Part shown: positions 46,101 to 57,147 of the stretch, one piece after another
Layout of the letters: the number at the start of each line of letters is the position of its first letter
How positions within the stretch are numbered: the stretch's first letter is position 1
Assembly (NCBI RefSeq): GCF_963082655.1
Contig: NC_081552.1
Location: forward strand, 128,683,494-128,747,493
From: Stomoxys calcitrans
Lineage: Eukaryota; Arthropoda; Insecta; Diptera; Muscidae
DNA length: 64,000 nt
Direction of reading: 5' to 3'
Translations under genes and position numbers: made by a program
Notes under the pieces: model-generated
What the model saw: the letters and a program-made list of their open reading frames with translations, nothing else
The model's database searches: none
Told to the model about the DNA's origin: nothing

Positions 46101-46937
46101 ATCTGCACCACATATTTACCCAACTAATACCCAAGCGTTGGGTATTTACCCGGTAGAAACCCATCTCTAACAATTACGGGATTCGTTTTGTTTGTTCCGT
46201 ATAGACTGAAAAACGGCAGAGCAGAATTTCTCGTAATTTTCGCATATTGTGTAGATTGGTCTGGAAGGAACATAGGCTATATAATTTTTATAAATACCAA
46301 AAACACAACCCAAAATCAAATGTGGACCTATCGGGACAATGTATGGTATTAGAGAGTAAAATACGAATATGGTATTAAAATTTGAGTCTAAGTACCTATC
46401 GGCCGGCACAACCCCAAAACTCCCCCAAACAGACATATTGAACGTTCATTTCAATATGGGGCTCAAATGAAAGGTATTCGGGAGTAGATTTCGAATCTGT
46501 CACGCCACCCCTCAAAAACGCCATTATGACTATATGATACTTGGCTGAATCGATTTCTTAAAATTTTCAGAGAATGTGTATGTTTGTCTAGAAGGAAACA
46601 TAGGTTATATAATTTTTAGATATCGGGTGGAGGCGGACACTCCCCCTTTCCCCAAAAACTCCACCCATATCCGAAAGTGGTCCGATGGGTATCAAATGAA
46701 AGGTATTGGAGACCAGAAAACGAATATGGTATTAAAATTTGGGTCCAAGTACCCAGGGGGCCCCAACCCCACCACCTCCCAAAACTCCTCTAAATAGACA
46801 TATTCGAAGTTCATGTCAATATGGGAATAAAATGAAAAGTAATAGGCAGTAGATTACAATCTTATATATAAAAATCAGTTTGTGTTTGTTTGTTTGTATG
46901 TTTGTGTGTTCCTCATAGACTCAGAAACGGCTGAACC
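42960..46937. repeat. Tandem duplication, 1989-bp unit, two apparently identical copies
   Basis: Sequence from 42960 to about 44948 is repeated at 44949-46937 with a constant offset of 1989 (44178 matches 46167, 44587 matches 46576). I saw no differences by eye. The junction reads GGCTGAACC|ATTACACTAA with only 1-2 bases of microhomology. Its exactness suggests a very recent event or an assembly artefact. Confidence 0.95.
43292..44948 (+). mobile_element. Helitron-related 5' modules (copy 2 at 45281-46937)
   Basis: Three or four 5'-end-like modules follow one another: TCTTATATATAAAATTCAAT (43300), TTCGTTTTGTTTGTTCCGTA (44190), TGGCTGAATCGATTTCTTAA (44552) and TCTTATATATAAAAATCAGT (44872). 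Each is followed by GTGTAGGTTGATCTGGAAGG-type sequence and the family repeats (GACAATATGGGATTCAAATG). None ends in a CTAG 3' terminus, so this is a pile of 5' parts, not a complete Helitron. No coding capacity. Confidence 0.6.
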
Positions 46938-46967
46938 GATTTTCTTGAAATTTTCTTATCTTATATA

Positions 46968-48961
46968 TCTTATATATAAAAATCAATTTGTGTTTGTTTG
47001 TTTATTTGTTTGTATGTTTGTGTGTTCCTTATAGACTCAGAAACGGCTGAACCGATTTTCTTGAAATTTTCACAGATGGTACATATTGACCCCGTGGTGA
47101 AAATAGGGTACTAAATTTTTTAATATCTGAAGGGGGGCGGACCCTCCCCCTTACCCTAATTTCCAGAAACGCCAGATCTCGGAGATGGGTGGTGCGATTT
47201 AAGCGAAATTTTGTGTGCCCTCATATAGTACCCTAAAAATAAAAATTTGGTATCCAAATTTCGGATGGGGTACGTAGGGAGGCAGCCCCACTCTAAAACC
47301 TACCAAACATATATTTACACCAATCACGACAATATGGGACTCAAATAAAAGGTATTTAGGATAAGAAAACGTATCTGATATCCAATTGTCGGACCAAGTG
47401 TTAGGGGGACCACCCCAAGCCACAAAACACCCCTAAATCGGACATATTTACCGACCATGGCAATATGGGACTCAAATGAAAGGTATTTGCGAGTAAAATA
47501 CGAATCTGATATCCAAATGTGGGACAACGTGTTTGGGGGGCCGCCTCTCACCAAAAACATACCCCAGGCGACAAAATTTACGACCATAGCAATATGGGGT
47601 TCAAATGAAAGGTCTTTGGGGGTAAAGCACGAATCAATATTCGGGAAAAGTGTCTATGGGGCCACCCCACCCCTACAACACCAACCAAATAGTAAGTATT
47701 TTCTGACTATTGCAATATGAGGCTCAAATAAGAGGGGTTTTAAAGTGGAACACGAATCCGATATATATTTTCAAGGCCAACTCACTGAGTGGTCATGTTT
47801 GTCGACTATGGAAATATGTGGCTCAAATTAAAGGTATGTGGGAGTAGACCACTTATCTGATATCAATATTAGGGGCATACTGTCTAGCGGACGGCCCACC
47901 ACCATAACAACCCCCAAAGAGGACGTATTTGCTCACCAAGACAATTTGGGTCTTAAAGAGAGTGGAACAAAATATTCATAGTTTTTATGGCCAATACCCC
48001 AAACCGGACATATTTGCTGACTTTTGCAATTTGATATCCAATTTTGAGGGCAATGGCAATATGGAGTTCAAATAAATGATATATAGATATATGAGAATAG
48101 AGCACTTTGCTGATAAATTTTCAGGGTTTAAAATTTGGGGGACCACCCCACTCCCCAAAACACTCCTAAATCGGTCATATTTACCGACCATGACAATGTG
48201 GGTCTTAAGGTATTGGGGCGTAGAGCTAGAATTGAATAGAATAGAATCCCATTTTCGGGACCAATTTTCTGCGGGGTCTACCCCTTTCCCAAAATACCCC
48301 ACAAACAGCAATTTTTTACTGGCCATCGTAATATGGTGCTCAAATCAAGGTATTTGGTGGAGAATACGAATTTGATATCCAACTGTAGGACCATGTATTT
48401 AGGGCACCACCCCTTTCCCAAAACACCCCCAAAGGGAAAAAATTTTTCGACCATGCCAATATGTGGCTCAAATGAGAGGTATTTGAAATTAGAAAACGAC
48501 TTTGATATTTTTTTTGGGGCCATGTGTTTGGGGGACGCCTCATCCTGTAAACTCCTCTTCAGCCAATGACAATAAATGTTATTTGAGACAATAATTTTAA
48601 TAAATGTTATTTGAGACAAGAGCAAGATGCTGATATTTTTTTCAGGGCCAAGTATCTGGGGGACCACCTCTCCGCCGAAGACACCACTAAATCAGACATT
48701 ATGAGAATATCGGGTTGAAATGAAGTATTTTAAGAATGGAGTACACCTAACACCCAACTTAAATTCGTAGACCAATAAAGATCATATGGGATTCACATGA
48801 AGGCACTTATATTGTTAAACTGTTAGTCAAGCGATATACTATTTTCGTAGCATACTATTTTCACTAAGAGATCTTTAATTGTCGAAAATAAATATTCCAA
48901 GGAAACTTTTGTTCCATATAAAGTAAAAGAAGGCGCAGCGGATCGGGCCCGGGTCAGCTAG
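46968..48961 (+). mobile_element. Non-autonomous Helitron copy A, full length
   Basis: The 5' end is A|TCTTATATATAAAAATCAAT and the 3' end GGCGCAGCGGATCGGGCCC...GGTCAGCTAG|T, 1994 bp. TC...CTAG with insertion between A and T is the canonical Helitron signature, and the GC-rich stretch before CTAG can form the expected hairpin. The interior is repeats of about 110-150 bp with GCAATATGGGACTCAAAT and CCCAAAACACCCC blocks. There is no Rep/helicase. It is inserted in older sequence of a related family (48962-49370). Confidence 0.85.
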
Positions 48962-49404
48962 TATGGTATAAAACATTAGGTCCAAGTAATAGGAATTCGC
49001 TCGTCCCCAAGTTCAAGTCTAGGTGGCGCTTTTCCTTTTAAAGATACGTCAATGGGTTATTTGACCCGTTATGACAATATGGTACTCAAATGAAAGGTAT
49101 TTGAGAGTAGAAAACGAATTTGATATCCAATTTTGGAGCCAAGTGTTTTGGGTTACGCCCAAAAGCACCCCCTTAACTCAACTTCATTTCCGTTGGGAAT
49201 GAAGAACGAATTTGAAGGACGCCTTTGCCCCAAAACACCCTCCAAACGGTTCATATTTACCGGCCATGGCAATATGGGGCTCAAATTAAAGGGATTTGGA
49301 AGTGCAGCAGGAATTTGAGTCGAAATGTCTGAGGTGCCATCCCTTCCCTAATGAGAACCTTACCTTAATTTTTAAAAACACCAGGAACCGAGAAGAGGCA
49401 AATT
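48962..49404 (+). mobile_element. Remnant of a related Helitron
   Basis: Repeats of the Helitron interior type (GACAATATGGTACTCAAATG, GGTATTTGAGAGTAGAAAAC) continue past the CTAG|T end of copy A to about 49340, showing that copy A landed in an older, decayed relative. No termini visible. Confidence 0.6.
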
Positions 49405-49510
49405 CTCACACATCAATGAGTGCTTTCCGATTCAAGTTTAAACTTAATGATAAGGGACCTTTTTTATAGCCGAGTCCCAACGGCGTCCCGAACGGCGTCA
49501 AAATCAGATT
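49405..49510. repeat. Inverted partial copy of the 26.5-26.8 kb repeat
   Basis: CACATCAATGAGTGCTTTCC...GATTCAAGTTTAAACTTAAT...GATAAGGGACC matches the reverse complement of 26690-26775. Flanking sequence differs. Confidence 0.65.
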
Positions 49511-49632
49511 TTCGATCGATTTTAATTCAGTTGGAAGAACGAATTAGCGACATTATTTAAGCAGCAGATGGTTCTTCGCAAAAATTAATAATTTTTTTTT
49601 TTATATTTAACAATTATAGCTGCTTAATGTGA

Positions 49633-49675
49633 AACTGGTAAATTATTCAAAAAAAAATTGAATAATTTACCAGTT
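49633..49675. repeat. Perfect 18-bp hairpin with A7 loop
   Basis: AACTGGTAAATTATTCAA is followed by seven A and its exact reverse complement; a third partial copy (AATAATTTACCAGTT) follows at about 49679-49693. No gene or transposon end explains it. It lies in otherwise unassigned AT-rich DNA (49511-49850). Confidence 0.85.
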
Positions 49676-49849
49676 AGAATAATTTACCAGTTTGGCAATT
49701 TCCGATTTTGAAAAAAATGTGCGTGGGCCCCCATCAAAATAAAATCATGGCTACGTTCCTGCCCCCATCCTATATAGGTGACATGCATGGTAATAAAAGT
49801 CCAGGTTATGCCAATATCTCTCCAAATTGCTAAGGATTTTTATAAAATC

Positions 49850-49966
49850 ACATTTCTGAACACCGGAAAATATTTAATAAAAAGTTTAGTTGGAATGTCG
49901 AATATGGTGTTCCAGAAGGAACTGCATTAGGACCGTTATTATTTTTGATTTACTTAAATGAGGTTA
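49850..49966 (+). pseudogene. LINE RT relic, 5' part, interrupted
   Basis: Reading from about 49895: VEYGVPEGTALGPLLFLIYL then NEV. This is RT motif B (VPQG..LGPLLFLIYIND type). It stops at the insertion of LINE fragment e and resumes at 50453. Confidence 0.75.
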
Positions 49967-50440
49967 ACCGAAGCATGTAACAATGTGGAACAGCGAAACA
50001 GTCGGTAGGAAAGTGAAAATCCTATGGGGTGATTCGGATCGTGAGAGGACGAGCCTATTATTGAAAGGAATTAAGAAGGAGGTCAGTATAGCTTTTGGTG
50101 TCATAACGGGACATGTAGAATTACGAGCTCACTTATGCAAAATCGGTGCGGCAAGTGGTGGCATGTGGGGAAGATGATGAGATGTTGGAGAATTTCTTAT
50201 GTCATTGCCTGGCTTTCGCGGCCAACAGACACAAGTACTTAGGTGGGCACACGATACCAGACATGAACCGACATAGAGGAGTGGTTTGGAAAATAATTAT
50301 GGATTTTGTAAGTAGCACGGAATTCCAAACTTTACATTTTCGTTTTCGAGGTAAGTTTTTACAGCGCCGACTACTGGCTTGGGTTTATGTCTATAGTACC
50401 ATAGGGCAGATTAATATCTGACCCCCTTTTCAACCTAACC
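49967..50440 (+). mobile_element. 3' fragment of RNase H-type LINE (copy e) with 12-bp target duplication
   Basis: This 5'-truncated insertion is flanked by TAAATGAGGTTA at 49955-49966 and 50441-50452. It holds the C-terminal region (NSETVGRKVKILWGDSDRER, ACGEDDEMLENFLCHC in two frames) and the family 3' UTR ending CAACCTAACC. The flanks join two halves of another LINE's RT, so the insertion is unambiguous. Confidence 0.9.
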
Positions 50441-50452
50441 TAAATGAGGTTA

Positions 50453-51125
50453 TTGAACTAGGTTTGAAATAGAAATTATTTATGTTTGCTGATGACGTGT
50501 GCTTGTTTCAAAATTTTCGGTTCGTATAAAACGGAAAGGAAGTGTTTGGAGAGCATTCGATAAAGTATCTTGGGGTGACATTGCAAAGTTATTTATGTCG
50601 TTATTTGCATGTAATTGACATTAAGAAGAAAATTGCTCCAGCAAACAAACTCAGAAATAAATTAAACAGTAAAGTTAAACTTATGATATTTCAGTCACTG
50701 GTGCGATACCATTCAAAATACTTGGACGTTGCCTATGTCCAGAATAAAAAGCAATAGTTCTTTGAAACCGTTACAAAGAGTGCAAAACAAAGACAATATG
50801 CAATATACCGTTAACTTTTCTGACGATATGTAACTATATCCGACGATTATATCGAGATGTCGTAAAGACTATACTGCAATGTGTGGATTGCAAGAATATC
50901 AAGTTGTAATGTCCGTTTTAAAATGCATTAATAATATCGGTCACAACATGTTATAATTTTCCAAAAACCTGCCCAATTTAACACTAGGAATGGAAACAAT
51001 ATAAAGATTCAAGTTATAGATTAAAAAGAAACAAACATCACACAGTGGAAGAAAATCGAAAAAACTAGAAAAAAATGTGCCGTAAGAGAACGGGTACAGA
51101 CATTTCTACACCTCAAGTACTATCC
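50453..51125 (+). pseudogene. LINE RT relic, 3' part, continuation
   Basis: KLFMFADDVCLFQNF (motif C, F-A-D-D) near 50478 is followed by HSIKYLGVTLQSYLCRYLHV, KIAPANKLRNKLNSKVKLMI and a C-terminal tail (VVMSVLKCINNIGHNM, NTRNGNNIKIQ) to about 51120. Together with 49850-49966 it is one RT relic of another LINE family, with many stops. 51126-51323 shows nothing recognisable. Confidence 0.7.
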
Positions 51126-51323
51126 AGCAAAAAAAAAATTTTAAATCAGACCATAAATTAAGATTTGGCAGCCCAACAAATTTTCGAAATATCGAGGTGA
51201 CCAAATTTAGGGGTTTGCCAAAAGGTGCCCAGACAACCTAGGGCACACATTTTCGCTAACACCTCAGATCTAACCATTTCAAATTTCTAAGAGATATCCT
51301 TACCCGATCACATACAGCATAAC

Positions 51324-52487
51324 TATACCTCCACTATAGGATGGGGGTATACTAATTTCGTCATTCTGTTTGTAGCACCTCGAAATAGGCATCTAAGACC
51401 CTATAACGTATATATATTCTTGATCGTCATGACATTTTAAGTCGATCTAGACATGTCCGTCCGTCCGTCCGTCTGTCGAAAGCACGATAACTTTCGAAGG
51501 AGTAAAGCTATCCGCCTCAAAATTTCCAAAAATACTTTTTGTTAGTGTAGGTCGGTTCGGATTGTAAATGGGCCAAATCGGTCCATGGTTTGATATAGCT
51601 GCCATATAAACCGATCTTGGGTCTTGACTTCTTGAGCCTCTAAGAGGCGCAAATCTCGTCCGATTTGACTGAAATTTTGCACGTTGTGTTTTGGAATCAC
51701 TTTCAACAAATTGTGCTAAGTAGGGTTGAAATCGGTACATAACCTACTATAACTGCCATATAAACTGATCTCGGGCTTTGGTTCTTCAGCTGTTAGAGGG
51801 CGCAATTTTTATCCGATCTGGCTGTTATTTTGCATGTGGGATTTTGGTATCACTTCCAACAACGGTGCTAAGTATGGTTCAAATCGGTTCATCTTTTGAT
51901 ATAGCTGCCATATAAACCGATCTTGGATATTTGAGTTCTTGAGCCACTAGAGGGCGCAGTTCTCATCCGATTTTGCTAACATTTTGCATGAAGTGTTTTG
52001 TTATGACTTCCAATAACTGTGTTAAGTATGGCTCAAATCGCTACATAACCTAATATAGCTGCCATATAAACCGATCTGAGATATTGACTTATTGAGCTTC
52101 TGGAGGTCGCAATTATTATCCGATTTGCCCGAAATTTTGTACGACGTATTCTCTCATGACCATCAACATACGTATTTATTATGGTCTGAATCGGCTATAG
52201 CCCGATACAGCTCCCATATAAATCAATCTCTCTTTTGTACTTCTAGAGCTTCCAAAGGCGCAATTCTTATTCGAATTGGCTGACATTTTACAGAGGTCTC
52301 CAACATATAATTTAATTGTGGTCCAAACCGGACCATATCTTGATATCGCTCTAATAGCAAAGCAAATCTTTTCTTATACCCTGTTTTGCCTAAGAAGAGA
52401 TGCCGGGAAAAGAACTCGACAAATGCGATCCATGGTGGAGGGTATATAAGATTCGGCCCGGCCGAACTTAGCACGCTTTTACTTGTT
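51324..52487 (+). mobile_element. Helentron-like element E10
   Basis: The 5' end is TATACCTCCACTATAGGATGG, followed by a GATCGTCATGACATTTTA core and a short GTCC microsatellite (51456-51476). Its internal repeats are more diverged than in E5 (CACGTTGTGTTTTGGAATCA, CATGTGGGATTTTGGTATCA). The 3' end is GGTGGAGGGTATATAAGATT with hairpin TTCGGCCCGGCCGAA (52452-52466). The greater divergence suggests an older insertion. Confidence 0.85.
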
Positions 52488-52582
52488 AAAATTTCATATA
52501 TGAAAAACTACTTTGTGAATCTTTCAAATCGCTTCTGCCATGCTTCTTAGTGTAAGTACGTTTATTGTAATAATATATTAAA

Positions 52583-54552
52583 CTAGCTGACCCGGGCCCG
52601 CTCCGCTGCCTCTCATTTACTTTATATGGGAAAAATTTTCCTTGGAATATTTAATTTCGACAAAGAGCTTTGGTGAAATACCGTGCTACGCAAATATTAT
52701 ATCGCTTGACTAACAGTTTAACAATATAAGTGCCTTTATCTGAATCCCATATGATCTCTATTGGTCTACGAATTTAATTTTTGATGTAAGGTGTACTGCA
52801 TTCCTAAAATACCTTTTTCATGATATCTGATTTAGGGGAGTTTTCGGGGGTGAGGTGATCCCCCAGACACTTGGCCCTTAAAAAATATCGGCATCGTGCT
52901 CTTCTTTCAAATACCATTTATTTAAACCCAATATTGCCATTGGCTTAGAAGAGTTTACACGATAAGGCGTCCCCCAAACACATGGCCCCGAAATAGGTTT
53001 TCAAATTAGTATTCTAATCTCAAATACCTTTAATTTGTGCCACATATTCCCATGTTCGAAAAATTTTTACTCTTTGGGGGGTGTTTTGAGAAAGTGGTGA
53101 TGCCCTAAATACATGGTCCTACATTTGGATATCAAATTCGTATTCTACTTCCACATACCTTTATTTGAGCCCCATATTGCGATGGTCAGTAAAAAATTGC
53201 AGTTTGTGGGGTATTTTGGGAAAGGGGTAGACCCCCAGAAAATTGGTCCCGAAAGTGGGTATCAATTCTTGCTTGACCCCCAATTCCTTTCATTTAAGCC
53301 CCACATTGACATGGTCGGTAAATATGCCAGATCTAGGGGTGTTTTGGGGATTGGGGTGGTCCCCCAAACACTAAGCCCGGAAAATATATCAGCAACGTGT
53401 TCTATTCTCATATATCTATATACCATTTATTTGAACCCCATATTGCCATTGGCCTTAATATTGGATATAAAATTCGTTTTCTAATCTCATTTAAACTCCT
53501 TATTGCAAAAGTCGGCAAATATATTCGTTTTGGGGTATTGGCCCTAAAAACTATAAATATTTAGTTCCACTCTCTTTAAGACCCAAATTGTCTTGGTGAG
53601 CAAATACGTCCTATTGGGGGTTGTTATGGTGGTGGGTTTGAGCCGCATATTGCAATAATCAGCAAATATTTCCTATTTGGGTGGTGTTGTAGGGTGTGGG
53701 GTGGCCCCCTAGACCCTTTTCCGAATATTGATATCAGATTCTTGCTTTACTCCCAAAGACCTTTCATTTGAGCCCCATATTGCTATGGTCATAAATTTGT
53801 CCCCTTTGGAGGATGTTTTTGGGAAGAGGCGGCCCCCTTAACACTTGGACCCATATTTGGATATCAGGTTCGAATTCTACACTAAAATACCTTTTATTTA
53901 AGCCCCATATTCCCATGGTCAGTAAATAAGTCTTGTTTGGTGGGGTGTTTTGAGGAAGGGGTGGACCACCAGAAACGTGGTCCCACATTTGGATATTAGA
54001 TTCGTATTCTACTCGCAAATACCTTTCATTTGAGTCCCATATAGCCATGGTCGGTAAATATGTCCGATTTAGGGGTGTTTTGAGGGTTGGGGTGGTCCCC
54101 CTAACACTTGGTCCGACAATTGGATCTCAGATAAGTTTTATAATCTTAATTTTCTTTCATTTGAGTCCCATATTGTTGTGATTGGTCTAAGTATATGTTT
54201 GGTAGGTTTTAGGGTGCGGCGGCCCCCCCTAGGTACCCCATCTGAAATTTGGATACCAAATTTTTATTTTTAGGGTACTATATGAGAGCACACAAAATAT
54301 CGCTTAAATCGCACCACTCATCTCCAAGATCTGGTGTTTCTGAAAATTATGGTAAGGGGAGGGTCCGCCCCCCTTCAGATATCAAAATTTGGTACCCTGT
54401 GCAAATTTCAAGAAAATCGGTTCAGCCGTTTCTTACTCTATAAGGAACACACAAACATACAAAGAAACAAAGAAACAAACAAACCACCAGACCAACAAAC
54501 AAACAAAAAAATAAACAAACAAACAAACACAAATTGATTTTTATATATAAGA
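52583..54552 (-). mobile_element. Non-autonomous Helitron copy B, full length, inverted
   Basis: On minus, the 5' end A|TCTTATATATAAAAATCAAT lies at 54552 and the 3' end GGCAGCGGAGCGGGCCC...GGTCAGCTAG|T at 52583; 1970 bp. The architecture equals copy A at 46968-48961. It separates 95 bp of unassigned DNA (52488-52582) from a LINE 3' fragment. No coding capacity. Confidence 0.85.
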
Positions 54553-54554
54553 TA

Positions 54555-55695
54555 AGCAGCTCATACCATCGCGGTATTATCGAGGCGACGATAGGAAGCT
54601 TGGGAGGGAGGGAAGAGGTTTCCGATCGGATGCCTGGAAAGAAGGGAAGAAGTTTCCGATCGGATACCTGAAGCGACACTTGAGGTCGAGTGCGAGGCAC
54701 TGCTGCCAGCGGCACAGTTCTGGACAGACGGAACCCTAGTATTGCCGTCTGGAAGAACATGTCACACGGATGGATCAAAAATACAATAGGACACAGAGTG
54801 GGAATGGGGGTCTACATAGAGAACTCAGGGACTACTATAGGGTCTGACTATAATACGGTCCTATAGGCGGAGATCTGTGCGATCACGAAATGCGTGAGGT
54901 GGTGTGGTACCAACGCGAGGACGTCGAGTGTTAACATTTTTACGGACAGTAAAATGGCCATAAGGGCAATAACAACCAGGACGGTAAGGTCACAACAGTA
55001 TTGCCGTGTAAGAAGAAGATTAACGCCTTCTCTGAAGATAACATAATCCGCATCGTTTAAGTGCCGAGCCATAACGGAGTAAGGGGGAATTAAATGGCAG
55101 ACGATTTGGGGGTGAAGGCCGGAGAACTGCCGTCAATAAACCTGATAAGCCTTTCCGGTCGACGCAGTCCGAATAAAGGGCATGGGCGACAAAGGCGTAT
55201 ATAATGCTGTGGAACAGCGAAGCAGCCGGTAGGACGGCGAAAATCCTATAGGGTGATCCGGATCGTGAGAGGACGAGGCTATTATTGAAAGGAATTAAGA
55301 AGGAGGTCAGTATAGCTTTTGGTGTCATAACGGGACACATAGGACTACGAGCTCACTTATCCAAAATCGGTGCGGCAAGTGATGGCATGTGGGGAAGATT
55401 ATGAGACTTTGAAACATTTCCTATGTCATTGCCCAGCTTTCGCGGCCAACAGACATCGGTGCTTATTCGGGGACACGACACCAGATATGAACCAACTTAG
55501 TGGAGTGGTATGGAAAACAATTAAGGATTTTGTAAGTATCACGGAATTCCTAACTTAAAATTTACTTTTTCGATGTTACTATTTAGTTTTTTGAGTGCAC
55601 AACAAGTCGACTGCTAGCTAAGGTGTATGTTCATAGTGACATGAGGCGGATTAATATCTGCACCCTCTTTTCAACCTAACCTAACCTATATTAAA
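54555..55695 (+). pseudogene. RNase H-type LINE relic, copy f (3' third)
   Basis: It starts abruptly at AGCAGCTCATACCATCGCGG, equivalent to about 41717 in copy d. It covers RNase H (TLVLPSGRTCHTDGSK; VNIFTDSKMAIRAITTRTVR), LWNSEAAGRTAKIL, the zinc-finger end (TLKHFLCHCPAFAANRHRCL) and the 3' UTR with tail CAACCTAACCTAACC (55670). A local duplication of the GAAGAGGTTTCCGATCGGAT block occurs at 54612-54670. Stops and frameshifts. Confidence 0.85.
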
Positions 55696-55734
55696 TGTTT
55701 ATTAAGTTTTGAAGAAATAATTTTTTTGTATTAT

Positions 55735-56800
55735 TTGTAGAGTGACCGTTGAGTGTAGCGGACGTGTTTTCACTTCGCTCCTCCAACAAAAATTTCCGCA
55801 TCACGGAATAGATACTTATTAGAAAGATATTGAAGCCTTTCAGGAGTAGGTTCAAAATGGACTCCAAAGACCCAACAGCTTTGGTGGTAGCATCAGACCG
55901 TAGCATGTTGTCTGCCCCTCCTATAGGTGTGGGTGCTTGACACCTGTATTCGAGAGTAATGCTTCAAGTGCATAACCAGTCGTCAAAATAACAAACGAGG
56001 AAGAGATGGCTTAACCAGAGGGATGCACAGTTCGCCCCCATTCGTTCCGATTCAGACATCGACAGTATCAATATAACAGTCATCGGAGCCGAATCCGGAG
56101 GTGAAGATGGCGGGATGACGGCAGAAGAATTGCTTTCTCGCTTACAAGACCGAGAAAGCAATTAGGGACACGGCGGAGGTGACAGAGGAGTATGCATAGG
56201 CAGCGCAATCGGGCAAAAAGCAGAATGGTGTAAGGGATGAAACTGACATTTCAGGCATTTCTATGGAAGCTGGAATTATAATCTCAGATCACTCCTTAAA
56301 TAGTGAAAAGAGCTGCACGTATTCAAGTACTCTGGGAAGATCAAGCGAGCCCTCCCGCAAAAACCAAAAGGACGACACAGCCCTCATGGAAGGGGAAGAT
56401 TGTCGCTGAGAAAGTTAAAAAGCCGCCCTCTTATGCCATGTGGCAGGGAAGCGCTTTGGAGATGAGGTAACTTATGCAGTGATCAATGTCGGCAGTGCAT
56501 CCGGTAGGATTCAACCAGATCTCAAGTGGAGGATCTGGTAGGAGAGAGGATTTTCGAACATGAAGAGGGTCGACCACGTAACGTACATGAGCTAAATGAA
56601 GCCCAGGATGTGAGTTTGTGTCTAATAGTAACCATCCGGGACCCTATTAAGATAAAGGACGGCGGGAGCCATTGAGTCACTAGCTACAGTCGGTTGGGGG
56701 AGTTCTTGTCCTTTACTATTCAGGAACTGTTCGCACTACATCAATTATTATTGACTCCCTTTCAAATTAATCAAAACAATATCAAATGGACCAAATAGCA
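55735..56800 (+). pseudogene. Probable LINE ORF1-like relic
   Basis: Base composition is coding-like but the frame is broken every 100-200 bp. Readable pieces are SDSDIDSINITVIGAESGGE, MTAEELLSRLQDRESN, YAVINVGSASGRIQPDLKWR and EAQDVSLCLIVTIRDPIKIK. The acid-rich start and later basic part resemble ORF1 proteins of RNase H-type LINEs, but I cannot show a zinc knuckle. Low to moderate confidence. Confidence 0.4.
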
Positions 56801-57147
56801 ATATAACTTAATAATTTTAAATAATAATTGATATCACCCATAAAAACAATGATTTAAATGTGAAATAAATGGAAATAGTCGAATGGGGTAAATTTATGTT
56901 TTATCTCATAGATGTTCCAAGAGGTACCATCTCATTACCCTCGCCAACCTATGTCCTATGGGCGAACAAAGTTTCAAAGGACCCCTACTATAGAGATTTT
57001 TAATATAGTGTCTCATGCCTTTTTCGTAAGAAATGCCTTCAAAAAATCTTAACCTTTCATTATTTTCAAATAATTCATCTTATTATTTTAAGTATTATAA
57101 TTATATAAATACTGTAATTAGAACTCGAAACTATTGTATAATTAGAA
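56801..57147. other. AT-rich sequence without recognised features
   Basis: Short AT-rich repeats (ATAATTAGAACTCG occurs twice near 57115-57150) lie immediately before the Helitron copy D. Nothing else seen. Confidence 0.5.

Noticed and set aside
44178..46797. Pairs of identical frames of 73 and 89 residues
   Set aside because: Identity is due to the 1989-bp duplication of non-coding Helitron-type sequence, not gene duplication.
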